NCBI RefSeq assembly: GCF_003955735.1
Contig: NZ_CP034464.1
Location: 4,712,001 to 4,776,000, forward strand
Origin: Undibacterium parvum
GTDB taxonomy: Bacteria > Pseudomonadota > Gammaproteobacteria > Burkholderiales > Burkholderiaceae_D
Reading direction: 5' to 3'
Length of the DNA stretch: 64,000 nucleotides
This document shows positions 45,123 through 55,299 of this stretch, piece after piece (position 1 is the first letter of the stretch; the number at the start of each line of letters is the position of its first letter). The notes under the pieces were generated by a model. That model saw nothing but the letters and a program-made list of their open reading frames with translations. It did no database searches and was not told where the DNA came from. Made by a program: the position numbers and the translations under genes.

Positions 45123-47000
45123 TCAAATCTCAACTTGCGCGCCAACCTCAATCACACGATTACTCGGGATTTGATAGTAATCCGCCGCATCGCGTGCATT
45201 GCGTGACATTGTCACGAATAGACCCTCACGCCATCTGGCCATGCCACTACCTGGCGTAGAGATGATGGTTTGACGCGAAATAAAATACGAAGTTTCCATA
45301 GGCTCAAACTGCAAGCCATGCGGCGCGCATAGCGCCAGCACATTAGGAATATCAGGTTCATTTTTAAAGCCGTAAGAAACATCGATCTGATAGCAGGAAT
45401 TACCCAAATCAGTGACCTTAATCCGGTCAGAAAACGGCACCCAAGGAATGTCCTTGTTATGCAAGGTCAGGAAAACGACGCGCTCATGCAAAATTTTATT
45501 GTGCGATAAATTGTGAAGCAAGGCATGCGGAACACCGTCAGCCTCACCGCGCAAAAATACCGCAGTTCCTGCCACTCGCACTGGTGCCGAAACAAACAAA
45601 GACTCTAGGAATTCTTCAAGCGGGATAGCGTGTTTTTTCAAATTATCAAAGACCAGTTCACGCCCACGCTTCCAGGTCAGCATGACGGTGAAAATCAGCA
45701 AACCAAGCGCAATTGGGAACCAGCCTCCACTGAAAAACTTGAGTGCATTCGAAGAGAACAAAGAAACATCGATCGCAAGGAAAAAACTAGTGGAGATCAG
45801 GCACAGAAACAAATTGTACTTCCAGCCAAAACGAATCACAAAGAATGTCAGCAATGAGGTCACCAACATCGTGCCAGTATTCGCAATTCCATACGCAGAA
45901 GCCAGATTCGAAGCAGAACCAAAACCTACAACGGCGCCGACTACGGCCAATAATTGCAACCAATTGGCCACCGGAATATAGATCTGACCTATCTCCATCG
46001 ACGAGGTATGGATGATTTTCATCCTGGGCAAGAATCCCAGAGAAATCGCTTGTTTGGTCATCGAGAAAGTGCCAGAGATAGTCGATTGCGAGGCAATCAC
46101 GGCCGCCATGGTCGACAACACCACCAGAGGATAAATACTCCAGTCACCTAGCTGGTTATAAAACGGGTTACTGACGGCAGCAGGATCGATGATTAACAAG
46201 GCCCCTTGTCCAAGATAATTTAAACCAAGGGAAGGGAACACGATTAAAAACCAAGCGGTGCGTATGGGCTTAGGGCCAAAATGCCCCATATCTGCATACA
46301 AAGCCTCAGAACCGGTAAATGCGAGCACCACCGCGCCCAAGGCAACGAAGGCCAGCCAGCCGTGACTCAACAGGAATTGCAAGGCATACCAAGGGTTAAA
46401 TGCCTGCAAAATAGCCGGCACCCGCAGGATATTGTAAATACCCATACCAGCCAGGGCCAGGAACCAAACCAGCATGATAGGTCCAAAGAATTTCGCGATA
46501 CCCGCCGTCCCCTTAGACTGCACAGAATACAAACCGATCAGCACGATCAAAGTAATGGGCACGACAAAGGGTTTTAAAGCCGGGGTTTTTTCCTGTATGC
46601 CTTCGATCGCCGACAATACCGACATCGCCGGGGTAATCACGCCATCACCATAAAACAGCGAGGCGCCCAGCAAGCCCAATACGGTTAAAGGGAAATACAG
46701 GCGAGAGTTTTTACTGACCGACTCCAAACCGAGAGCCGTCAAGGCCATGATACCGCCCTCACCTCGATTACTGGCGCGTAAAACGAGAGTGACATATTTC
46801 AGCGAGACGATAAAAATCAAGCCCCACAAGATCAGTGAAACAATACCGAAAATATTATCTTGCGTTAAGGCTAATCCATGTTTGGGAGCAAAAACTTCTT
46901 GCATCGTATAGAGAGGACTCGTACCGATATCACCATAAACGATACCGACGGCAGCAACCGTGAGTGCAGCAAGGCTGCTTTTTGTGTGTTGTGTAGACAA
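45123..47000 (-). CDS. kup: Low-affinity potassium transporter Kup
   Basis: 625-residue K+/H+ symporter of the KUP/HAK family with 12 membrane helices and a cytosolic C-terminal domain. Signatures: VGIVYGDIGTSPLYTMQEVF at about 17-36, GDGVITPAMSVLSAIEG, and FTGSEALYADMGHFG. Length fits E. coli Kup (622). Between two tRNA genes. No regulatory sites recognised. Confidence 0.96.
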   Translation of the reverse strand: MSTQHTKSSLAALTVAAVGIVYGDIGTSPLYTMQEVFAPKHGLALTQDNIFGIVSLILWGLIFIVSLKYVTLVLRASNRGEGGIMALTALGLESVSKNSRLYFPLTVLGLLGASLFYGDGVITPAMSVLSAIEGIQEKTPALKPFVVPITLIVLIGLYSVQSKGTAGIAKFFGPIMLVWFLALAGMGIYNILRVPAILQAFNPWYALQFLLSHGWLAFVALGAVVLAFTGSEALYADMGHFGPKPIRTAWFLIVFPSLGLNYLGQGALLIIDPAAVSNPFYNQLGDWSIYPLVVLSTMAAVIASQSTISGTFSMTKQAISLGFLPRMKIIHTSSMEIGQIYIPVANWLQLLAVVGAVVGFGSASNLASAYGIANTGTMLVTSLLTFFVIRFGWKYNLFLCLISTSFFLAIDVSLFSSNALKFFSGGWFPIALGLLIFTVMLTWKRGRELVFDNLKKHAIPLEEFLESLFVSAPVRVAGTAVFLRGEADGVPHALLHNLSHNKILHERVVFLTLHNKDIPWVPFSDRIKVTDLGNSCYQIDVSYGFKNEPDIPNVLALCAPHGLQFEPMETSYFISRQTIISTPGSGMARWREGLFVTMSRNARDAADYYQIPSNRVIEVGAQVEI

Positions 47001-47170
47001 GTGAACACCTTATTGACATTGGTGCATTGCACAATAGGCGATTAAGAAGTTATTTTCAAGGAACAGATTCAAAATACCTAAGAATATGCTCAAGTACAAC
47101 ATCCATCGAATTTTAGACAATCTCTGCTTGCCAGTGACCACAAAAGAGGCTAATCAGAAATCGCTTTGTA

Positions 47171-47205
47171 TCTTACTTTGCTTCTTACTTTGCTTCTTAC
47201 TTTTA
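47171..47205. repeat. 12-bp tandem repeat
   Basis: TCTTACTTTGCT twice in perfect tandem plus a partial third unit, between kup and tRNA-Ser, upstream of kup. Confidence 0.75.
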
Positions 47206-47253
47206 TATTTAAATCATTCCTGGTGCTCACTCCAACAAAGCAGCAGGAAGCAC

Positions 47254-47281
47254 AAAAGAAAATGCCCGCTTGCGCGGGCAT
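47254..47281 (-). terminator. Terminator after tRNA-Ser
   Basis: On the - strand ATGCCCGC-GCAA-GCGGGCAT followed by TTTTCTTTT. Confidence 0.8.
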
Positions 47282-47291
47282 AAATCTTTAC

Positions 47292-47385
47292 TGGAGGAGA
47301 TGGTGAGATTCGAACTCACGATTCGGGGTTAAGCCCAAATGCTTCCTTAGCAGGGAAGTGCCTTCGGCCACTCGGCCACATCTCC
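47292..47385 (-). tRNA. tRNA-Ser (anticodon GCT)
   Basis: 94 nt with encoded CCA and a long variable arm (GGGCTTAACCCC region). Acceptor GGAGATG pairs with CATCTCC; anticodon stem CTTCC/GGAAG with loop CTGCTAA gives GCT. Lies 105 bp after lysC on the same strand, the usual Burkholderiales order. Confidence 0.96.
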
Positions 47386-47490
47386 ACACTATTGCTACCA
47401 ATCGTTCTTGGCAACAATTAAGATAAAAATTATAGCTAGTCGACCAATCTTTGTCAAGATAAGCGAGTGAATAATTTTATCAAAGCGGAA

Positions 47491-48750
47491 TTAATGAACC
47501 TCAGCCGACTCCAGACCAAACGCCTTATGCAGCGAGCGCACCGCCAACTCCATATATTTCTCGTCGATCAGAACTGAAATTTTGATCTCAGAAGTAGAAA
47601 TCATTTGAATGTTAATGCCCTCTTCCGACAAGGTACGGAACATTTGCGATGCGATACCAACATGACTGCGCATACCGACACCGACCACGGACACTTTAGA
47701 TACTTTTGGGTCGCCAATGATACTGCCGGTAGAAATGTGCTCTTTCACATCGCCACTCAATACTTCCATCGCCTTATTATATTCACCGCGCGGTACTGTG
47801 AAAGTAAAGTCAGTCTTACCATCTACCGACTGGTTCTGGATGATCATGTCGACTTCAATATTTGCGTCGGCGATAGGACCGAGAATTTGATACGCAATAC
47901 CTGGCTTGTCTGGTACGCCAAAAACGGTGATCTTAGCCTCGTCACGGTTAAACGCGATGCCTGTGATGGTAGCTTGTTCCATGTGTGTATCTTCCTCAAA
48001 CGAAATCAGGGTGCCCGAACTGGCTTCTTCTTCCAGCGGGATTAAAGGGTCTGTCAAGGATGACAGGACGCGAGTCGGCATGCGGTAGTTACCGGCAAAC
48101 TCAACCGAGCGGATTTGCAGAACTTTCGAGCCTAAAGAGGCCATCTCCAACATTTCTTCGAAAGTCACCGTCTTCAAGCGGCGCGCATCGGTCACCACGC
48201 GTGGATCGGTGGTGTAGACACCATCGACATCAGTAAAGATCATGCACTCTTGCGCCTTCAAAGCAGCGGCAATTGCTACTGCTGAAGTATCCGAACCGCC
48301 GCGACCTAAAGTAGTGACATTGCCACACTCATCGACGCCCTGGAAACCAGTGATAATCACGATTTTTCCAGCATCCAGATCGGCGCGCACTTTGGCGTCA
48401 TCGATAGAGGCAATACGCGCCTTGGTGTGCGAAGAATCGGTCTTGATCGCGACTTGCCAACCAGCATAAGAGACTGCTTGCTTGCCGATAGACAGCAATG
48501 CCATCGCCAATAAACCAACCGAGACCTGCTCGCCGGTGGCGGCGATTGCATCGAGTTCACGCGGGTCAGGCTCAGACATAATCTCTTTGGCCAGCGCGAT
48601 AATACGATTGGTCTCGCCAGACATTGCAGACGGTACCACCACGATTTGGTGACCAGCGTCATGCCATTTTGCGACGCGTTTTGCGACGTTTTTGATGCGC
48701 TCAGTAGAGCCCATCGATGTACCGCCGTATTTGTGGACAATTAAAGCCAT
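47491..48750 (-). CDS. lysC: Aspartate kinase LysC
   Basis: Phosphorylates aspartate for lysine, threonine and methionine synthesis. 419 residues: kinase domain from MALIVHKYGGTSMGSTERI, then two ACT domains (VPDKPGIAYQILGPIADANI and VGVGMRSHVGIASQMFRTLS) that bind the feedback effector. The start at 48750 matches the family N-terminus; the longer open frame adds 28 unrelated residues. Length fits the Pseudomonas/Corynebacterium class. The leader is unusual: see 48751-49323. Confidence 0.95.
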   Translation of the reverse strand: MALIVHKYGGTSMGSTERIKNVAKRVAKWHDAGHQIVVVPSAMSGETNRIIALAKEIMSEPDPRELDAIAATGEQVSVGLLAMALLSIGKQAVSYAGWQVAIKTDSSHTKARIASIDDAKVRADLDAGKIVIITGFQGVDECGNVTTLGRGGSDTSAVAIAAALKAQECMIFTDVDGVYTTDPRVVTDARRLKTVTFEEMLEMASLGSKVLQIRSVEFAGNYRMPTRVLSSLTDPLIPLEEEASSGTLISFEEDTHMEQATITGIAFNRDEAKITVFGVPDKPGIAYQILGPIADANIEVDMIIQNQSVDGKTDFTFTVPRGEYNKAMEVLSGDVKEHISTGSIIGDPKVSKVSVVGVGMRSHVGIASQMFRTLSEEGINIQMISTSEIKISVLIDEKYMELAVRSLHKAFGLESAEVH

Positions 48751-49323
48751 AGAATTTGAGAATCGGTAGAGGACAAGGGTGAAAAAAGCGTTAAAACAAC
48801 CTGTTACTCTACATGCTGCTACGCAAAATAACAAGGCGGCACTGCTTAAAATTTAAGCAGTAAAAACCGGAAATACTGGATTTCCTAAACAAGATGCTTA
48901 ATTTTTGATCGATGCCCAAGAAAATTATGAAAAATATTTTTCATTTAATTTCTCAACATCAAAGCCTAGGGCGCATATCGCGTCCAAGAACACATTCATT
49001 TAATGGGGTATATGAAAAAACATGCTTATCTGCGCATGATCTGTGCGGATCTTAAAATATACCCCACCCCAGTATATTTAATTACTTGGTCAGCAAAGCC
49101 TGAATTTGTAAAATTATAAAAATAATTTTACAAATTACCTTGCGATATAAGGATATAAAAACTTGATAGGCTTTTCCGAATAAAATCTCGGAAATACTTT
49201 TGATACGCACCGCATTGTCTTGCTGAAAGCTTATTCAGCGCGCTTTATTTTGCCGATTAACGGAAAAACCCAACCGAGCAAAAAAATAGTCGAATCAGGC
49301 CGCAGCAAAAAATTGGCGTTTAA
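48751..49323. other. AT-rich lysC upstream region with hairpins
   Basis: 573 bp without a convincing gene where relatives often carry tilS. It has a long-range stem GGGGTATA (49005-49012) with TATACCCC (49058-49065) enclosing CATGC/GCATG, and a perfect 15-bp AT-rich hairpin at 49103-49136 (AATTTGTAAAATTAT, loop AAAA). Much of it is AT-richer than the flanking genes. May hold the lysC promoter and a structured leader; not recognised as a lysine riboswitch. Confidence 0.5.
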
Positions 49324-49890
49324 TCAAGCCTTAACTTGTGCTGGAAATAATTTTTTCCAGCCATCCAAGCCCAACTCTCGCAAAGTTTGCATATTTTTCT
49401 CGTAGATATCGTCCGCCTCGGGGAATGCTTGCACCGCCCTATCGATACTTTCTTCACGCAGCAGATGCAGAGTCGGAAACGGTGAACGATTGGTGAAATT
49501 TTCTATGTCATCAGGCTCGGTATCGGCAAACTGATAGTCAGGATGGAAACTGGCCACTTGCAAAATACCGTCCAGATCCAGGTCTTCCAAGGCGGCATCA
49601 GCAATATCTAGGAATTCGTTGTAATCCAAAAAATCACTCAACGCGTTCGGATGAATTAACAAGGTGGTTTCTATCTTATCTGCATTCGCCTCGGCCAACA
49701 CTTCGAGTTCACGTATCAAGTCTTGCAATAGCTCTTCCGGGGTGGTCGCAAGGCTGACAAAATACCGGATTTGCTGTTTGATGTGCACCGCTTTCGCGAA
49801 GGGACACAGATTGAGCCCGATCACGGCCTTCTCTAGCCAGTCTTGAGTCGAAGCAATGATTTCTTCAGAGGTGAGCGCAGGATGGGTCAT
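49324..49890 (-). CDS. DUF1415 family protein
   Basis: 188 residues, cytosolic. WLEKAVIGLNLCPFAKAVH at about 18-36, then SLATTPEELLQDLI, ASFHPDYQFA and SPFPTLHLLREESI are the conserved blocks of DUF1415. Function not known. The sequence TAAGGAG lies just before the ATG at suitable spacing. Confidence 0.9.
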   Translation of the reverse strand: MTHPALTSEEIIASTQDWLEKAVIGLNLCPFAKAVHIKQQIRYFVSLATTPEELLQDLIRELEVLAEANADKIETTLLIHPNALSDFLDYNEFLDIADAALEDLDLDGILQVASFHPDYQFADTEPDDIENFTNRSPFPTLHLLREESIDRAVQAFPEADDIYEKNMQTLRELGLDGWKKLFPAQVKA

Positions 49891-50062
49891 GGTAATCTAA
49901 GGAGGAGTGTGAGTAAGCCTACAGGATAGCTGCTCTCATGACGCAATGCATCAATTTAGATCAAAACCAGCTTAAATTTAAGCCAAGGCACGAAAAGAAA
50001 AAGCAGTGCGTTCAGACCTGGCTCGATTAAGCCTATCCCAGCGCACTGCCGACAAAACAGAC

Positions 50063-50165
50063 ATCATTACTACAATTATTACAATTACTCCAATTACTGC
50101 AACGAGAGCTAGCGACCGCAATCCCTGCCACTACTCCCTGCCACTACTCCCTGTCACTACTCCCG
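50063..50165. repeat. Simple and 13-bp tandem repeats
   Basis: ATTACAATT-type near-repeats (50068-50100) followed by about three copies of CCCTGCCACTACT-like 13-bp units (50122-50163), next to the aqpZ stop. Confidence 0.6.
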
Positions 50166-50846
50166 CTACTCGGAAGCGACCGCCTTGTAAGTCAGCGCGC
50201 CCAAGACCGCACCCACGATAGGTGCCAGCCAGAATAACCACAACTGCTCCACTGCCCAGCCGCCCACATACACCGCGACCCCAGTACTACGTGCAGGATT
50301 CACCGAAGTGCCGGTGACAGGAATACTGATTAGATGGATTAAGGTCAAACCCAGACCGATCGCGATAGGCGCAAAACCTTGCGGAGCGCGCTTATCCGTT
50401 GCGCCCATAATAATAAACAGAAACATCATGGTCATTACCACTTCCGTTATCAAGGCTGCCTGCATAGAATAGCCGCCCAAAGAATGCTCGCCATAACCAT
50501 TCGAGGCAAACGCATTGAGGGTGAAATCGGCTTTACCACTAGCAATCAGATACAAGACGCCGCCCGCAACGATACCCCCAGCGACCTGTGCCACGATATA
50601 CGGCAGTAGTTTATTGGCAGGAAAACGGCCACCAGCCCACAATCCTATGGACACCGCTGGATTCAGATGACAACCCGAAATATGGCCGATGGCGTAGGCC
50701 ATCGTCAACACCGTCAAACCGAAAGCCAGTGAGACGCCGTGCAAACCTATGCCCAAAGCGGGGAAAGCCGCCGCTAACACAGCACTGCCACAACCGCCCA
50801 GCACCAACCAAAAGGTCCCTATAAATTCCGCGCCATATTGTTTCAT
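50166..50846 (-). CDS. aqpZ: Aquaporin Z
   Basis: 226-residue six-TM water channel. Both NPA boxes are present (HLNPAVSIG and SVNPARSTG), and the selectivity filter His, Thr and Arg lie in [16 protein letters not shown] with its preceding His, marking a water-selective AqpZ rather than a glycerol facilitator. Stands alone; a hairpin lies 117 bp upstream. Confidence 0.95.
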   Translation of the reverse strand: MKQYGAEFIGTFWLVLGGCGSAVLAAAFPALGIGLHGVSLAFGLTVLTMAYAIGHISGCHLNPAVSIGLWAGGRFPANKLLPYIVAQVAGGIVAGGVLYLIASGKADFTLNAFASNGYGEHSLGGYSMQAALITEVVMTMMFLFIIMGATDKRAPQGFAPIAIGLGLTLIHLISIPVTGTSVNPARSTGVAVYVGGWAVEQLWLFWLAPIVGAVLGALTYKAVASE

Positions 50847-50962
50847 GTGTTCCTCTGTATTAAATAGGCATAGCAGCGATAAGCCAAGAGATGCGGCGTT
50901 CGGGCTGGCTAGCCATGGTTAAGAAATGAAAAGCAGATTTTTAGACTGGTCAGGCAAGACTA

Positions 50963-50994
50963 AATAAAATGCATTTTTCGCATTGCATTTTATT
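50963..50994. other. Perfect AT-rich hairpin between aqpZ and rpiA
   Basis: AATAAAATGCA and TGCATTTTATT, 11-bp arms with a 10-nt loop, in the 283-bp gap between aqpZ start and the rpiA terminator. Could be an operator or part of the aqpZ leader. Confidence 0.5.
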
Positions 50995-51129
50995 CTATAA
51001 ATGCGGTAATTTCGACAATAGTTTGCGCATAATCAATGCAAATGTGGAGATTTAACCATCTTTAAAGCTTGCTTATGAATTCCAAGATAGGAACGCCAAG
51101 ATACCAAGCCCAAGTCACACGCCACAAAC

Positions 51130-51165
51130 AAAAAGCCGCGAGCACCAAGGCGCTCGCGGCTTTTT
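51130..51165 (-). terminator. Terminator of rpiA
   Basis: AAAAAGCCGCGAGC and GCTCGCGGCTTTTT, 14-bp arms, 18 bp after the rpiA stop. Confidence 0.92.
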
Positions 51166-51183
51166 AAATTTCACTGCAATTAT

Positions 51184-51855
51184 TTAGAACTTTAAAGTCT
51201 TCACACCTTCCGCTGTTCCCAGCAAACATACATCAGCGCCCTGTTTTGCAAACAAACCCACCGTCACGACCCCGACGATGTTATTGATTTCAGCTTCTAA
51301 GGCAATCGGGTCTTCAATTTGCATGCCATGCATATCGATGATGTAGTTACCGTTATCGGTAATCAGCGGCACGCCGTCTTTTAAGCGCAGACGCGCTTCG
51401 CCGCCAAATGCACTTAGCTTGCGCGCCACCACTGCTTGCGCCATAGGGATCACTTCAACCGGCAGCGGGAAGCGTCCTAAACGGTTCACCAGTTTTGAGC
51501 CATCAGCGATGCAGACGAATTGCTTTGCGACTGAGGCGACAATTTTTTCACGCGTCAAGGCGGCACCGCCCCCTTTAATCATCGCACCTTGCGCCGTGAT
51601 CTCATCGGCACCATCGATATACACCGACATCGCCTCGACTTGATTGAGGTCAAACACCGCGATACCATGGCCGCGCAGTCGCTCCGCCGTTGCTTCAGAT
51701 GAGGCCACTGCCCCCTTGATCTTGTGTTTAATTTTAGCCAATTCGTCGATGAAAAAATTCGCGGTCGAGCCGGTGCCGACGCCAACGATTTCACCTTCAA
51801 CTACATAGTGAATGGCGGCTTGCGCAACAGCTAGTTTGAGTTCGTCTTGAGTCAT
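51184..51855 (-). CDS. rpiA: Ribose-5-phosphate isomerase A
   Basis: Interconverts ribose-5-phosphate and ribulose-5-phosphate in the pentose phosphate pathway. 223 residues. Family blocks: [36 protein letters not shown] with the active-site Asp pair and Lys, [12 protein letters not shown], and LPVEVIPMA. Ends at a strong terminator. Confidence 0.95.
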   Translation of the reverse strand: MTQDELKLAVAQAAIHYVVEGEIVGVGTGSTANFFIDELAKIKHKIKGAVASSEATAERLRGHGIAVFDLNQVEAMSVYIDGADEITAQGAMIKGGGAALTREKIVASVAKQFVCIADGSKLVNRLGRFPLPVEVIPMAQAVVARKLSAFGGEARLRLKDGVPLITDNGNYIIDMHGMQIEDPIALEAEINNIVGVVTVGLFAKQGADVCLLGTAEGVKTLKF

Positions 51856-51939
51856 GATAGGTCTATGTGCTGAGTAAAAAAGTAAAAAATAAATATGATT
51901 TTTGGTGGCTGAAATAGGCGAAAAGCGGCGTTCTATTGG

Positions 51940-52980
51940 CTACACCACCAACGGTGGCTCGTCCAGGATGGCTAATTGCTCGCGTAACTCGAGTATTCTA
52001 TCCTGCCAATAACGCTGAGTATTAAACCAGGGGAAAGCCAGCTTAAAGGCTGGATCGTCCCAGCGCTGCGCCAACCATGCCGAATAATGCAAGAGGCGCA
52101 GACTGCGCAGTGCCTCGATCAAATGCAATTGACGCGGCTGAAAATCAAAAAAATCTTCATAGCCGGCCAAAATATCACAAAGCTGCGCCGTCATTTCAGC
52201 GCGACTACCCGATAACAGCATCCAGAGATCCTGGATCGCGGGCCCCATTCGACTATCGTCAAAATCCACAAAATGCGGCCCCGGATGGGCGCCACTATCG
52301 GTCCACAGCACATTGCCCATGTGGCAATCGCCATGCAAGCGTATCAAAGGATAGTCGCCTGCTTTATCGAAACAAGCAGCCACCGCATCGATGAGCAAAC
52401 TGCTGATACTCAGATAGGCGGGCCGTATATCAACAGGAATAAAGTCATGCTCAAGTAAAAACTTGACTGGCTGACGCCCGAAATTTTCTAGGTCCAGCGT
52501 CGGTCTATGCTGATACGCACTGAGCGCACCATGCGCATGAATGCGCCCAATAAAGCGTCCTAACCACTCTAAGGTGTCGGCGCGGTCTAATTCAGGCGCG
52601 CGCCCACCCTGGCGGCTAAACACCGAGAATCGATAGCCCTGAAAATGATGCAAACTTTGACCAGCTGCGTCGACTAAAGCCGGCACCACCGGAATTTCCG
52701 CCTGACTCAGGGCGCTGACGAAGGCATGCTCTTCGAGGATGGCGGCATCAGTCCAGCGCTGCGGGCGATAGAATTTCGCAACTAGGGGCGCGCCCTCCTC
52801 CATGCCTAGCTGATAGACACGATTTTCGTAACTATTTAAAGCCAGCAGCCGTCCATCACATTGAAAACCCGCACTATGCAAGGCATCGAGCACGCAATCG
52901 GGGCTGAGCCCGGCAAAAGAGTCTGGGTCATCAGATCGCGCCGCTAGCGGCGACTCAGAGGGAGGAAAAAGTTCAGTCAT
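51940..52980 (-). CDS. srkA: Stress response Ser/Thr kinase SrkA (YihE/RdoA)
   Basis: 346 residues of the aminoglycoside phosphotransferase-like kinase fold. Catalytic [11 protein letters not shown] and metal-binding VDFDDSRMG are seen, with the ATP-site [11 protein letters not shown] at the N-terminus. SrkA guards against stress-induced death in E. coli by acting on Cpx/ROS signals. ATG at 52980 is used; a TTG two codons earlier is possible. Usually near dsbA in E. coli; that is not the case here. Confidence 0.9.
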   Translation of the reverse strand: MTELFPPSESPLAARSDDPDSFAGLSPDCVLDALHSAGFQCDGRLLALNSYENRVYQLGMEEGAPLVAKFYRPQRWTDAAILEEHAFVSALSQAEIPVVPALVDAAGQSLHHFQGYRFSVFSRQGGRAPELDRADTLEWLGRFIGRIHAHGALSAYQHRPTLDLENFGRQPVKFLLEHDFIPVDIRPAYLSISSLLIDAVAACFDKAGDYPLIRLHGDCHMGNVLWTDSGAHPGPHFVDFDDSRMGPAIQDLWMLLSGSRAEMTAQLCDILAGYEDFFDFQPRQLHLIEALRSLRLLHYSAWLAQRWDDPAFKLAFPWFNTQRYWQDRILELREQLAILDEPPLVV

Positions 52981-53076
52981 AGGCAATATTGTACGTGCAA
53001 TCCCCCACGAGAGCGGGACAAAGCGCTACACTTCGCTTATTCAAATTTCAGCTTATTTCTAATTAAGAGCCCCAAC

Positions 53077-53778
53077 ATGCATTTAGACGAACCCCTGAGC
53101 GACAAAGAATTCAACGAACTCGACAAATTTTTGATGTCAGATCGCGTTGGCGACGAAGGCATGACCATGGATGCCTTACATGGCTACCTGACCGCAATTG
53201 CATTGGGGCCTGAGGCAATCGCCATGGCGGAATGGCTGCCACTGGTTTGGGGTTTGCCAGATCAGGCAGAGCCAACATTTAAGAACGAAAAAGAATTGCA
53301 GCGCATTTCCAATTTAATCGCGCGCTTCATGAACGAGATACAAATTACCTTTGAGGTCGCACCGCAAGAATTCGAGCCGCTATTTTGCGTCATGGAGCAA
53401 GACGGCAAAGAACTCATCGATGGCGAAACCTGGGCTTGGGGTTTTTGGGAAGGCATGCAATTGCGCGAAGAAGCATGGGAAGCAGCCTGGGAATCCGATG
53501 AGATCGCCCCTTTGCTGACCACGATTTACTTGCTGGGCGCAGAAGAGATAGAAGAAAACGAATTGACGCTGGTCGACACGCCAGAGAAATGTCATCACTT
53601 ATCGCTGCAATTGGAAGCTTCGATTCCGCTGATACGCCGTTTCTGGGCACCTTTACGCAAGTCCGGCGTGACCACCGTCAAGCGCGATGCGCCTAAAGTG
53701 GGTCGCAATGATCCCTGCCCATGTGGTAGCGGTAAAAAATACAAGGCCTGCTGCGGCGCTGAGCCTACCATCCATTAA
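53077..53778 (+). CDS. YecA/UPF0149 family protein with SEC-C zinc motif
   Basis: 233 residues. An N-terminal UPF0149 helical domain ([45 protein letters not shown]) and a C-terminal SEC-C motif [18 protein letters not shown], the same zinc knuckle as in SecA that contacts the ribosome and SecB. YecA-type proteins bind ribosomes or SecA-related partners; the exact task is open. Confidence 0.9.
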   Translation: MHLDEPLSDKEFNELDKFLMSDRVGDEGMTMDALHGYLTAIALGPEAIAMAEWLPLVWGLPDQAEPTFKNEKELQRISNLIARFMNEIQITFEVAPQEFEPLFCVMEQDGKELIDGETWAWGFWEGMQLREEAWEAAWESDEIAPLLTTIYLLGAEEIEENELTLVDTPEKCHHLSLQLEASIPLIRRFWAPLRKSGVTTVKRDAPKVGRNDPCPCGSGKKYKACCGAEPTIH

Positions 53779-53896
53779 CACCACCCCCTCCTCAGGCGCA
53801 GCTTCAGCGCCTGAGCACATACTCTAAGTATCTGCTTTAGTAGCACAAATTTGTGTGCTACTTTAGCGGCTTTCCACTTTGTAACCGGAGTTATCC

Positions 53897-54151
53897 ATGA
53901 GCCTGTTAGACCAATTCAACCAAGCCCAAATCGATTCTAAGAATTTACCAGAACGTCCAGATAACATGACTTTGCTCAAGATCTACGCTCTGTACAAGCA
54001 AGGCAGCACCGGTGACGCTACGGGCGACCGTCCAGGCATGACCGACTTCGTAGCACGCGCCAAGTTTGATGGCTGGGCTGCGCTATCGGGCACCAGCAAA
54101 GATGCCGCGATGCAACAATACATCGATTTAGTCGAAGGTCTGAAAGACTAA
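53897..54151 (+). CDS. Acyl-CoA-binding protein
   Basis: 84 residues, four-helix ACBP. The hallmarks LKIYALYKQGSTGDATGDRP and AKFDGWAALSGTSKDAAMQQ carry the Tyr, Lys and Trp that hold the CoA part. Buffers and delivers long-chain acyl-CoA. GGAG lies 9 nt ahead of the ATG. Uncommon in bacteria but frequent in Burkholderiales. Confidence 0.93.
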   Translation: MSLLDQFNQAQIDSKNLPERPDNMTLLKIYALYKQGSTGDATGDRPGMTDFVARAKFDGWAALSGTSKDAAMQQYIDLVEGLKD

Positions 54152-54205
54152 TTGATCGGTCTCGTACTAAGCGGTCTCGTACTATCGCAACAATTTGTCA
54201 GAAAC

Positions 54206-54274
54206 GAGGGGAGTATATTTTCTAGCCCGCATAGATAATGCGCGATACCCAGGAAAATACCAGCTACTCCCCTC
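54206..54274. other. Nested three-stem palindrome between convergent genes
   Basis: Outer stem GAGGGGAGTA/TACTCCCCTC, middle stem TATTTTC/GAAAATA and inner hairpin CGCAT-AGATA-ATGCG. Lies between the convergent ACBP and hydroxyacid dehydrogenase genes. Not a usual terminator since it lacks a T-run. Confidence 0.6.
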
Positions 54275-54287
54275 TAGTATCCTGAAT

Positions 54288-55265
54288 CTATGAAGAAGCT
54301 TCGGGATTCAACAAATGCGGCGGTCGCTGATGCGTCAAACCCGCAATCAAATTATCCGCAGCACAATTTGCCATCGCACGCCGGGTCGCGGCCGAGGCAC
54401 TGGCAATATGCGGTGTCAAGACCACATTCTTCAAAGTCAAAAAATCAGGATTCAGATTCGGCTCGCCTTCAAATACATCGAGGCCGGCAGCCGCTATTTT
54501 GTTCTGCCGTAAAGCAGCGATTAAAGCCGCATCATCCACGATACCACCACGCGCCACATTGACCAAAGTAGCCGATGGCCGCAGCATGGCCAACTCAGCG
54601 GCGCCTATCGCATGATGGGTGGCCGCTGAATACGGCAAAATGAGGATCAGATGATCAGCCCTACTTAGCAATTCTTGCTTGCTCACATACTGCGCATTGT
54701 TGGCGTAACTCTCTTGCTCAGGGCTTAAGCGGCTACGATTGTGATACAGCACTTGCATATCAAAACCCATAGAGCGGCGTGCAATCGCCTGCCCTATTCT
54801 TCCCATGCCCAGTATCCCCAAGGTCGCACCATGCAGGTCGGCACCGAGAAAGGCATCGTAACTCCACTTATCCCATTTTCCCGCCCGTAAATAATGCTCG
54901 GCTTCGGTGATTCTACGCGCCGTTGCCATCAGCAAGGCCCAGGCAAAATCGGCCGTAGTTTGATTTAAAACATCGGGGGTATTACTGGCCATAACCTGAA
55001 ATTGCGTACAAGCTGCCAAATCAATATTGTCATAGCCGACCGCCATGTTCGCCACCATTTTCAGCCTCGGTGTCTGCGCCAATAACTGCGCATCAATCCG
55101 CGCACTACCGGTGCACAGCAAGCCCTGCTTGCCGTGTAATTTAGCGACCAATTCTTGCGGCGTAAAGATCAGGTCATCTTGATTAGTCTCTAACTCGAAA
55201 TGTTCAGCTAAGCGCGCCAGCGTCTGCGGAAAAATCGCACGTGCGACTAAAATTGCGGGTTTCAT
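54288..55265 (-). CDS. D-2-hydroxyacid dehydrogenase (glyoxylate/hydroxypyruvate reductase-like)
   Basis: 325 residues. NAD(P)-binding TLGILGMGRIGQAIARRS at about 147-165. Catalytic set: Arg in VNVARGGIVDD, Glu in DVFEGEP, His in LTPHIASAS. The VLNQTTADFAWALLMATAR spelling is of the GhrB/GyaR branch that reduces glyoxylate, hydroxypyruvate or 2-ketogluconate. Substrate is inferred. Confidence 0.9.
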   Translation of the reverse strand: MKPAILVARAIFPQTLARLAEHFELETNQDDLIFTPQELVAKLHGKQGLLCTGSARIDAQLLAQTPRLKMVANMAVGYDNIDLAACTQFQVMASNTPDVLNQTTADFAWALLMATARRITEAEHYLRAGKWDKWSYDAFLGADLHGATLGILGMGRIGQAIARRSMGFDMQVLYHNRSRLSPEQESYANNAQYVSKQELLSRADHLILILPYSAATHHAIGAAELAMLRPSATLVNVARGGIVDDAALIAALRQNKIAAAGLDVFEGEPNLNPDFLTLKNVVLTPHIASASAATRRAMANCAADNLIAGLTHQRPPHLLNPEASS

Positions 55266-55299
55266 CGTCGGTGAATTATCTTTGCGTAAATTTATTTAT

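Noticed and set aside
48751-49323. Lysine riboswitch upstream of lysC
   Set aside because: The five-helix lysine riboswitch core was not recognisable; only simple AT-rich hairpins were seen.
49220-49405. 61-codon ORF on the + strand in the lysC-DUF1415 gap
   Set aside because: Overlaps the end of DUF1415 antisense, has Lys/Ser-rich random composition and no ribosome site.
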